From assembly GCA_026702635.1 (NCBI GenBank), contig JAPPBZ010000129.1, forward strand, positions 1 through 8,238: 8,238 bases of DNA. Direction: 5' to 3'. Every line of letters begins with the position of its first letter. The first letter of the stretch is position 1. Below the pieces are notes generated by a model that saw only the letters and a program-made list of their open reading frames with translations, did no database searches and had not been told where the DNA came from. Both the position numbers and the translations under genes were made by a program. This document shows, piece after piece, positions 1-5,915 of this stretch. The DNA is from Bacteroidota bacterium (GTDB taxonomy: Bacteria; Bacteroidota; Rhodothermia; Rhodothermales; Bin80).

Positions 1-860
1 TTGTCTCGGATGCTCTGACGACATTTGACTCCGCCGGTTTGTGTGTTTCCTTCAATATCATCGGTTTGCTCTTTTACTTCATCAATAATACTCACAGAGC
101 CGAGAGGGCCAACCACGTCCTTCACAAACGAAGCGGTTTCACTCATCATGGGTCCCCAACCGGCTTCATACCAACCAACGGATCCATCATCAAAGAATAC
201 CTGAAGTTGTCCATAGTTGTACATCTCTGGCGCGATTTCATCTGATAGTCTCGCTCCGATGGCGTTGACAGCTACTGGACGGGCACGGGTCATCTGACAC
301 ATTACGTCTACGTAGTGAACCCCACAGTCTACGATCGGGGACATAGAATCCATTAATTTCCGATGCGTACCCCACTGAGCGCCACTACTTTGCTGATTTA
401 AGTTCATGCGCATGACCAGGGGTTTCCCCAGTTGTTGTGCCAGAGAAATAAATTTTTTCCAGGCCGGGTGAACACGCAGGATATATCCAATCACGACTTT
501 TCGATCTGTTTTTTTGGCCAGCTCAACGAGCGACTGGGCTTCTTCTGCAGTTTCAGCAAGAGGCTTCTCCACAAATACATGGCAATTTGCCTCAAGGCTC
601 ATTTGTACGTATTTGGCGTGGGTATCAGGATACGTATTGATAGAGACAACATCGGGAGTGGTAGCGGCTAATGCATGTTCAAATGAAGCATATGTAGGCA
701 GTCCGCCTAGTTCTTCACTGAGTCGATTGCGAGATGCAGATGTACGACTCACAAGCCCAACGATTTCGAAGGCATCCATGGAATGGTAAGCGCGCGCGTG
801 GGAGGTTCCCATGTGGCCACAGCCAGCTACAAGTACTTTAAGCTTTTTCACTTTGATCAT
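1..860 (-). CDS. Gfo/Idh/MocA-family NAD(P)-dependent oxidoreductase (partial, C-terminus beyond left edge)
   Basis: The first 286 codons plus two bases are visible. The ATG at 860-858 directly follows an in-frame TGA, so it is the earliest possible ATG. The N-terminus is a Rossmann fold: strand KVLVAGCGHMG at about residues 8-18 (GxGxxG-type dinucleotide loop), then an SR at 38-39 after the second strand. EKP at 98-100 supplies the family's conserved Lys99. GYILRVHPAW at 125-134 and D178-x3-H182-x2-D185 (in VDCGVHYVD) match the family's substrate-side motif. The frame is open and intact to the edge. Family members oxidise or reduce sugars, inositols, biliverdin or similar substrates in the cytoplasm; nothing seen here fixes the substrate. 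No Shine-Dalgarno is visible before the start. The gene is divergent from secD and probably unrelated to it. Fold and family are confident, specific function unknown. Confidence 0.9.
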   Translation of the reverse strand, partial: MIKVKKLKVLVAGCGHMGTSHARAYHSMDAFEIVGLVSRTSASRNRLSEELGGLPTYASFEHALAATTPDVVSINTYPDTHAKYVQMSLEANCHVFVEKPLAETAEEAQSLVELAKKTDRKVVIGYILRVHPAWKKFISLAQQLGKPLVMRMNLNQQSSGAQWGTHRKLMDSMSPIVDCGVHYVDVMCQMTRARPVAVNAIGARLSDEIAPEMYNYGQLQVFFDDGSVGWYEAGWGPMMSETASFVKDVVGPLGSVSIIDEVKEQTDDIEGNTQTGGVKCRQSIRD

Positions 861-962
861 TCAGTTAGTTCGGGCTTTGTTACTGATGGGTTTAATCAGG
901 GTTCGATGAAAATCTTTGGAGAATTGGGTTTTCCGGTTGAGCGTACATGGATGCATCACAAA

Positions 963-987
963 TTCAGGGATTCCTGAAGATTTTTTT
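963..987 (+). terminator. Terminator-like hairpin with T7 tract, no assigned transcript
   Basis: TTCAGG (963-968) and CCTGAA (973-978) form a perfect 6-bp stem with a GATT loop. After GA comes a run of seven T at 981-987, the layout of a small rho-independent terminator on the plus strand. Read on the minus strand the T-tract is upstream of the stem, so it would not terminate that transcript. No plus-strand gene precedes it, because the neighbour on that side is on the minus strand. It may end a short unannotated or antisense RNA, or be fortuitous. Confidence 0.4.
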
Positions 988-1028
988 CACCTGCGGTTTG
1001 GAGGAAAGCGTACAAGGCAACGCCTCGT

Positions 1029-1057
1029 TTAGTATTCTCCGAACTGGAAATTTTCAA
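1029..1057 (-). promoter_or_regulatory. Candidate sigma70-like promoter for the Gfo/Idh/MocA gene
   Basis: Reading the minus strand, TTGAAA (1057-1052) is followed after 17 bases by TACTAA (1034-1029). This would start a transcript near position 1022 and leave a leader of roughly 160 bases before the ATG at 860. Spacing is ideal, but TACTAA matches TATAAT at only four of six positions and the region is AT-rich, so chance is a real alternative. Confidence 0.3.
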
Positions 1058-1186
1058 TTCGGTGGTGAAAACCTGTCAGTTATGTGCGGAATCTGGGACG
1101 GAACCCGCATTCATGTCCAATGGGTCGTTTTTCAGAAGACTCAGTGTGGATTTGAGCTTCATAGATCAAGCCTAGGGTCCAAATTT

Positions 1187-1216
1187 TTGATTTTTATGCG
1201 ATCATAGCAATATAAT
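1187..1216 (+). promoter_or_regulatory. Sigma70-like promoter for the secD operon
   Basis: TTGATT (1187-1192), an 18-base spacer, and a perfect TATAAT (1211-1216). Initiation is expected near 1222-1224, giving a leader of about 86 bases before secD. This is the best-looking promoter in the window and the only good candidate found ahead of the secD-to-kinase run. If the organism belongs to a Bacteroidota class that uses the -33 TTTG / -7 TAnnTTTG consensus, this interpretation weakens; that consensus was not found here. Confidence 0.6.
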
Positions 1217-1263
1217 TGGGCACCTTTTTAGGTAGGTTAGCGTTCCATGAGGCTGTGAAATGG

Positions 1264-1294
1264 GCACCGCACGATTCGCGGTGCATTTTAATTT
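1264..1294 (+). terminator. Terminator or attenuator hairpin in the secD leader
   Basis: GCACCGC (1264-1270) and GCGGTGC (1278-1284) form a perfect, GC-rich 7-bp stem with a 7-base loop, followed by ATTTTAATTT (1285-1294). It lies between the predicted start of transcription near 1222 and the secD start codon at 1309, so it would either cut the secD transcript short or end a small RNA of about 70 bases. The T-tract is interrupted by two A residues, which may make termination partial. A second GCACC at 1220-1224 could pair with the 3' arm instead of the normal 5' arm. Confidence 0.5.
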
Positions 1295-1298
1295 AGTC

Positions 1299-1303
1299 AA
1301 AGG
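1299..1303 (+). promoter_or_regulatory. Ribosome binding site of secD
   Basis: AAAGG lies five bases before the ATG at 1309. With the in-frame TAG at 1294-1296 just upstream, it fixes the secD start. It is the clearest Shine-Dalgarno-like sequence before any gene in the window. Confidence 0.55.
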
Positions 1304-1308
1304 CATAC

Positions 1309-3192
1309 ATGCAAGGCAACGGATTCAAGGTAGGCGCAGTCGTTTTCTTTCTGGCACTTTCGGCCTGGTACTTATTCCCATCATTTCAAGGACTTTCCCT
1401 GAATAACCGATTGGAGGGGATGGGTCAGGAAGAGAGAGTTGATTATGAGCGCGAAAATTATTCCAGGATTGAGTCAATCAAGGAAAAATCTCTCAATCTT
1501 GGGTTGGATCTCCAGGGAGGGATGCATGTCACCATGGAGGTTGGACTCAGGGAATTACTCGTTCAGTTGGCGGGAGAGCGCAGAGATGACATGTTTGATC
1601 AGGTTCTTGTGGCGGCAGATGCGCGTGCTGAAATAGAAGGCATCTCACTGATTGATGCGTTTGTAGAGGAGTTTGAAGGTCGTGATCCTGACGCGAGTCT
1701 ATCGCGCTACTTTCGTAGCGAAGAGATCACACGACGTTCCAGTAACGCAGAAGTGACCGATTATTTACGTACGGAGGCTGCGGAGGCGATGCAGCGTGCC
1801 ATGCAGGTCATTCGTAACCGTGTAGACCGGTATGGAGTCACGGAACCTTCTATTCAGACGCAGGGCAGCCGGAGGATTGTAGTTGAATTGCCAGGCATTG
1901 ATGATCCTGAGCGTGTGCGCCGCCTGCTCAAGGGGACGGCAAGGTTGGAATTTCGGCTTATGGCGGATCCAGGTGAGTTGAATTCGTCCTTGCAGCGGAT
2001 CATCAGTTACTATGAAGTAGATGTGGCAGCGGAGGCGGATTCTGTAGAAACTCCTGCAGAAGAGGATACCTCCGAGGAAGCAGATACCTCCTTTGATGTC
2101 AGTCAGTTACTTGCGGAAACGGAAGGCCTGGACGATGTCGGGAATCCGCTTTTGGATGTTCTAATTCCAGCCGGTCAAGGTTCTGTAGTCTTCGGAGAAG
2201 TATCGGTACAGGATACCGCTACCTTCAATTCGTTGATGGCAGATCCAGAAGTGCAGGCAATGCTTCCACGTGATATCGAGTTGCTTTATGACGCGAACCC
2301 CAGCGGCACAGGAGGGGCAGAGTATTATCCGGTATTGGCAGTCAATGTGAATGCCGAGTTGACGGGAGATGTAATTACAGATGCGAGAGCTGATTTTGAC
2401 CAGACCACGAACCAACCGCTTGTTGATATGGAAATGAACTCCGAAGGAGCTCGAGTATGGTCTCGTATTACCGGTGCCAATGTAGGTAAGAACGTAGCTA
2501 TCGTTCTTGACCGTGTCGTGTACTCGTACCCAACGGTCATTGGCCAGATCAGTGGTGGACGGTCCCAGATCACAGGATTGGCTTCACAGGAGGAATCCGA
2601 TGATATTGTAACGGTACTCAAGAGTGGAGCGCTTCCTGCGCCTGTGGAGATTGTTGAGGAGCGGACGGTCGGCCCAAGCTTGGGCATTGTCGCTCGAAAA
2701 TCTGGTTTCACGTCGCTTCTAGTTGGTCTCTCTATCGTGGCCCTGTTTATGATTATCTATTATCGGGGAGGGGGAATGGTTGCTGACCTCGCGCTGATTA
2801 TCAACATCATCTTTATTCTGGGCATTCTAGCAGGATTCAACGCGACGCTAACCTTGCCTGGTATTGCGGGGATCGTTCTTACGATCGGTATGGCAGTTGA
2901 TGCGAATGTGTTGATCTTCGAGCGTGTACGTGAAGAGCAATCTACCGGGAAAACGCTGAAAGCGTCCATTGACGGAGGTTATGGTAAAGCGCTCAGTGCG
3001 ATTGTGGATGCCAACATTACGACCTTTTTTGTGGGCATCATTCTCTATTCATTCGGGGTTGGTCCAATTCAGGGTTTTGCTGTGACTCTGATGGCAGGCA
3101 TTTTGGCATCACTCTTTAGTGCGATTGTGTTTACCCGCATCATCTTTGATTACGTGGTGATTGGCCGCCGTGGAGCTGTCGGCTTTGGCTGA
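1309..3192 (+). CDS. secD: Protein translocase subunit SecD
   Basis: SecD pairs with SecF in the inner membrane and uses the proton motive force to help pull proteins through SecYEG from the periplasmic side. The 627-residue product has one N-terminal membrane segment (about 8-25), a large periplasmic part, and five C-terminal segments (about 466-485, 490-510, 515-536, 561-585, 587-610). Visible signatures are LNLGLDLQGGMHV (62-74), AMQVIRNRVDRYGVTEP (164-180), TARLEFRLM (210-218), the VLKSGALPAPV stretch (436-446), VGPSLG (454-459) and AVDANVLIFERVREE (529-543). Asp531 in the last motif aligns with the membrane Asp needed for proton coupling in Thermus SecDF (Asp340). An acidic low-complexity stretch at about 236-275 looks like an insertion in the periplasmic head. 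The start is fixed by an in-frame TAG 15 bases upstream and by AAAGG. secF follows after 33 bases as a separate gene rather than a fusion. Confidence 0.97.
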   Translation: MQGNGFKVGAVVFFLALSAWYLFPSFQGLSLNNRLEGMGQEERVDYERENYSRIESIKEKSLNLGLDLQGGMHVTMEVGLRELLVQLAGERRDDMFDQVLVAADARAEIEGISLIDAFVEEFEGRDPDASLSRYFRSEEITRRSSNAEVTDYLRTEAAEAMQRAMQVIRNRVDRYGVTEPSIQTQGSRRIVVELPGIDDPERVRRLLKGTARLEFRLMADPGELNSSLQRIISYYEVDVAAEADSVETPAEEDTSEEADTSFDVSQLLAETEGLDDVGNPLLDVLIPAGQGSVVFGEVSVQDTATFNSLMADPEVQAMLPRDIELLYDANPSGTGGAEYYPVLAVNVNAELTGDVITDARADFDQTTNQPLVDMEMNSEGARVWSRITGANVGKNVAIVLDRVVYSYPTVIGQISGGRSQITGLASQEESDDIVTVLKSGALPAPVEIVEERTVGPSLGIVARKSGFTSLLVGLSIVALFMIIYYRGGGMVADLALIINIIFILGILAGFNATLTLPGIAGIVLTIGMAVDANVLIFERVREEQSTGKTLKASIDGGYGKALSAIVDANITTFFVGIILYSFGVGPIQGFAVTLMAGILASLFSAIVFTRIIFDYVVIGRRGAVGFG

Positions 3193-3225
3193 TCAGCGCA
3201 GTACAATCGAACCAAGATATCCGTT

Positions 3226-4167
3226 ATGCGCATTTTTGAGAATACGAATTATAATTTAGTTGGAAGCAGGAAAAGGGGCTACATACTTAGTGGCATTCTC
3301 ATTCTTCTCAGCATTGGAGCAATCCTTACCCGTGGATTGGAGGTAGGGATAGATTTCAGAGGGGGGATGGAGTTTGTCGTTGAAAGTGATGAAGTGCTGG
3401 AAGTAACCCAAGTACGTGCTGCCTTAACATCGGTGCTCGAAACTTCCCCTGAGGTCAAAACCTACAGTGATGTGGGAGCGGGCGGACAAGATGCACTTCT
3501 GATCCGAACCGCATCTGAAGGAGAGACGACAGAAATCCAGTTACTGATCATCCAAGGCATTTCAGATGTATTTCCAGAGAGCAATCCGAGAGTCATCAAG
3601 ACAGATATTGTGGGCCCCCGGTTTGCTGAAGATTTAAAGCGGGGCTCATTTTATGCAGTGTTGGGTTCGCTCTTGGTAATTTTCCTTTATGTGATGCTTC
3701 GCTTTGAGTGGAGATTCGGACTCGGAGCTGTTGCGGCTCTTTTTCATGATGTCTTGATTACACTGGGGGTGTTCTCGCTACTTCAGGGAATTATGCCTTT
3801 CTCTATGCAGATTGATCAGGCAATCATAGCAGCTTTTCTTACGATCGTGGGTTACTCTTTAAATGATACAGTGGTTATCTTTGACCGTATTCGTGAGTAC
3901 ACGAACCTGTTTAAGACAGAGCCATACAAAACCGTTGTCAACCGATCGGTGAATACGACGCTAAGTCGTACCTTTGTTACTTCGGGAACGACCTTGCTAG
4001 TTGTTGCAACGTTGTTTATGTTTGGGGGGGAGGTTTTGCGTGGTTTTTCGTTTGCACTTATCATAGGTATTATTATCGGGACATATTCGTCCGTTTTCGT
4101 GGCCACTCCTGTAGTGGTTGAATTGTATCATCGGTCTGGTTTGGCCAAGAAAGCCGGCCGCCGTTAA
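3226..4167 (+). CDS. secF: Protein translocase subunit SecF
   Basis: SecF is the partner of SecD in the SecDF accessory complex of the Sec translocon. The 313-residue product has the normal length and six predicted membrane segments (about 19-36, 142-159, 165-186, 197-220, 248-267, 272-298) with a periplasmic domain between the first two. Motifs in order: GIDFRGG (41-47), VGPRFAEDL (129-137), LRFEWRFGLGAVAALFHDV (158-176), LTIVGYSLNDTVVIFDRIRE (205-224), NTTLSRTFVTSGTTLL (243-258) and GTYSSVFVATP (285-295). Asp214 and Arg248, 34 residues apart, correspond to Asp637 and Arg671 of Thermus SecDF, residues implicated in proton transport. The start codon has no clear Shine-Dalgarno and is taken from the family N-terminus. 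A run of seven G at 4024-4030 sits in the coding sequence without disturbing the frame. It is almost certainly co-transcribed with secD. Confidence 0.97.
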   Translation: MRIFENTNYNLVGSRKRGYILSGILILLSIGAILTRGLEVGIDFRGGMEFVVESDEVLEVTQVRAALTSVLETSPEVKTYSDVGAGGQDALLIRTASEGETTEIQLLIIQGISDVFPESNPRVIKTDIVGPRFAEDLKRGSFYAVLGSLLVIFLYVMLRFEWRFGLGAVAALFHDVLITLGVFSLLQGIMPFSMQIDQAIIAAFLTIVGYSLNDTVVIFDRIREYTNLFKTEPYKTVVNRSVNTTLSRTFVTSGTTLLVVATLFMFGGEVLRGFSFALIIGIIIGTYSSVFVATPVVVELYHRSGLAKKAGRR

Positions 4168-4182
4168 TCCTTTGCAAGAAGC

Positions 4183-4527
4183 ATGAGTTTTTCAGTCGAT
4201 GAAGTTTATAATGCAGCAGTCATCACTCTCAGAGGGAATGTTATGGGAGGCCCAATGGGAGCAAAGCTCCAGGACACGCTCGGTAGCCTGAAAGAACAGG
4301 GCAAATTAAATGTGGTTGTGGATTTGGCTAGGGTCAAATTCATGAATTCGAGTGGTCTTGGGATGCTGATCAGTGCCATGACCACGATGCGAAATGCTGG
4401 CGGTGACGTACGTCTCGCGAATCCGGCTGCAAAAATCAGATCCCTGCTTGTGGTAACCAAGTTGATTACGGTGTTTGAACACTTTGACTCGGTTCAGGAA
4501 GCAGCGGAGAGCTATCAGACTTCCTAA
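4183..4527 (+). CDS. Single-domain STAS protein (anti-sigma factor antagonist-like)
   Basis: The 114-residue product is a bare STAS domain of the SpoIIAA/RsbV kind, with no membrane segment. The core motif is VVVDLARVKFMNSSGLGMLI at 44-63; Ser56 is at the position phosphorylated in SpoIIAA (Ser58) and RsbV (Ser56). The residue before it is Asn55, where those two proteins have Asp. Family members bind an anti-sigma factor or other HATPase-type kinase and are switched by serine phosphorylation. No such kinase, phosphatase or sigma factor gene is in the window, and the histidine kinase two genes downstream is of a different type, so the partner is unknown. The gene starts 15 bases after secF and precedes purA by 86 bases, so it is probably in the same transcript. 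The start has only a weak AAGAAG upstream. Confidence 0.88.
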   Translation: MSFSVDEVYNAAVITLRGNVMGGPMGAKLQDTLGSLKEQGKLNVVVDLARVKFMNSSGLGMLISAMTTMRNAGGDVRLANPAAKIRSLLVVTKLITVFEHFDSVQEAAESYQTS

Positions 4528-4613
4528 ACCACAACCTTTCCTACATATCTCCATAGCAGTTCGTATGTCCAAGGACTGTTCAATGCGGGGATGTGTCCTG
4601 TAATGATTCCCGG

Positions 4614-5882
4614 ATGGCAGTAACGGTTGTGGTAGGTAGTCAGTGGGGTGACGAGGGAAAGGGGAAAGTTGTAGACCTGCTTGCATCCCAGTTTGATATC
4701 GTTGCACGCTATCAGGGCGGTGCCAATGCCGGACATACGATAAAGTGGGGCGACAGGGAGCATGTTCTCCATCTCCTGCCGAGTGGTGTATTTGCACCCG
4801 GTGTACATTGCCTTATCGGGAATGGGGTGGTCATTGATCCGAAGGCGTTGGTTTCCGAGATTCAGAATGTTCAGGAGTTGGGATATGATTTAAAGGGACG
4901 GTTGTGGGTTTCTCGAAATGCACACTGTATTTTGCCGTATCACCAAGCGCTGGAAAACATTCGGTCTGCAGATCGAATTGGGACAACGAAACGAGGGATT
5001 GGGCCGGCGTATACGGATAAAGTCGCGCGGACAGGGATTCGGATTGCGGAGTTGGTTGATGTAGACGTGTTTTCGAAGCGCGTGCGGACCGAAGTGGAGC
5101 GAAAGAATCTGATTCTTCGCGGAAGCTACGGTGAACGAGGCCTGGACGCAGAAGAGATTATTGCAGAATATTCAGATTGCGCACGTACCCTTGCAGAGTA
5201 CGTTACAGATACTGCTCATTTTCTGCATGAAGCGCTTGATCATGGAAAGAAGATCCTCGCCGAAGGGGCGCAGGGATGTCTTCTGGACATTGATTTTGGC
5301 ACTTATCCTTACGTAACCTCCAGCACGCCAACTGCCGGTGGTGTCTGTACCGGCCTCGGAGTGCCCCCTACTGCCATCACTCGAACCATCGGAATCAGCA
5401 AAGCATATTGTACACGGGTAGGCCATGGTCCATTTCCAACCGAATTAACCGATACCACTGGGGCACATCTTCAGAATGCCGGCGGCGAATTTGGTGCGAC
5501 AACCGGCAGACCACGCAGATGTGGATGGCTGGATTTGGTTGCACTTCGCTACAGCTGTCGGCTTAATGGATTTGCAGAACTGGCCCTCACGAAATTGGAT
5601 GTTTTGTCTGGCCTAGAAAATGTAAAGGTGTGTGTTGAATACGAGCAGGGGGGCGTGACGGATTCTCGTTTCATCAACGATGCTCGGCTTCTAGATACGG
5701 TTAGCCCCCAGTACGAAGTGATGCAGGGTTGGGAGGAGGATATACGTGGGTATCGTGATTTTGATGAATTACCGGGTGCAGCAAAGGACCTAATTAATCG
5801 GATACAATCCTTTACGGGTATACCTGTTACGATGATTTCGACGGGCCCAAAGCGTTCTCAGACGATTCGAATGGGCTGCTGA
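4614..5882 (+). CDS. purA: Adenylosuccinate synthetase
   Basis: PurA catalyses GTP-dependent joining of aspartate to IMP to give adenylosuccinate, the first committed step from IMP to AMP, in the cytoplasm. From the ATG at 4614 it is 422 residues, close to the family norm of about 430. The N-terminus MAVTVVVGSQWGDEGKGK carries the phosphate-binding loop with catalytic Asp13; NAGHT places His41 as expected from E. coli numbering. Further motifs are GNGVVIDP (69-76), GTTKRGIGPAYTDK (123-136), EGAQGCLLDIDFGTYPYVTS (217-236), TRVGHGPFPTEL (267-278), the substrate loop GATTGRPRRCGWLD (294-307), TKLDVLSG (326-333) and GPKR (411-414). A GTG at 4593 would add seven residues (MSCNDSR) outside the family pattern, so ATG 4614 is preferred; neither start has a good Shine-Dalgarno. 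No sign of truncation. Confidence 0.97.
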   Translation: MAVTVVVGSQWGDEGKGKVVDLLASQFDIVARYQGGANAGHTIKWGDREHVLHLLPSGVFAPGVHCLIGNGVVIDPKALVSEIQNVQELGYDLKGRLWVSRNAHCILPYHQALENIRSADRIGTTKRGIGPAYTDKVARTGIRIAELVDVDVFSKRVRTEVERKNLILRGSYGERGLDAEEIIAEYSDCARTLAEYVTDTAHFLHEALDHGKKILAEGAQGCLLDIDFGTYPYVTSSTPTAGGVCTGLGVPPTAITRTIGISKAYCTRVGHGPFPTELTDTTGAHLQNAGGEFGATTGRPRRCGWLDLVALRYSCRLNGFAELALTKLDVLSGLENVKVCVEYEQGGVTDSRFINDARLLDTVSPQYEVMQGWEEDIRGYRDFDELPGAAKDLINRIQSFTGIPVTMISTGPKRSQTIRMGC

Positions 5883-5915
5883 CGAGCCCACTTTCACTTG
5901 CAGATCACTTAGTCC

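Larger units (their letters stand above)
861..1308. other. Divergent intergenic region between the oxidoreductase gene and secD
   Basis: These 448 bases contain no convincing gene. They hold a sigma70-like promoter facing secD, a weaker promoter candidate facing the oxidoreductase gene, and two hairpins followed by T-rich tracts that read as plus-strand terminators (963-987 and 1264-1294); each is listed separately. An open frame at 947-1207 runs through the first of these signals, and its predicted peptide has no recognisable domain, so I do not call it. No tRNA, riboswitch family or long repeat was recognised. Confidence 0.7.

Noticed and set aside
940..1014. Direct repeat AGCGTACA at 940-947 and 1007-1014 flanking the orphan hairpin
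   Set aside because: An 8-base match is expected about once by chance in a region of this size, and nothing else extends it.
947..1207. An 86-codon open frame in the intergenic region ahead of secD
   Set aside because: It runs through the hairpin and T7 tract at 963-987 and over the secD -35 element, has no ribosome binding site, and encodes no recognisable motif.
1260..1406. A possible leader peptide (start MGTARFAVHF) overlapping the secD start in another frame, with GAGG seven bases before its ATG
   Set aside because: Most of its 48 codons lie inside secD, the composition is unremarkable, and the first codons simply encode the hairpin arms. A regulatory leader would need conservation evidence.
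2325..2711. A 128-codon minus-strand open frame inside secD
   Set aside because: It lies entirely antisense to the conserved SecD coding sequence and shows no domain of its own.
4593..4613. GTG start giving PurA seven extra residues
   Set aside because: The extension falls outside the family pattern, in which the VVVGxQWGDEGKGK strand begins within a few residues of the start; ATG 4614 fits better.
4306..4797. A 163-codon minus-strand open frame across the STAS-purA junction
   Set aside because: It is antisense to two well-supported genes, has no known domain, and has a composition typical of a shadow frame.
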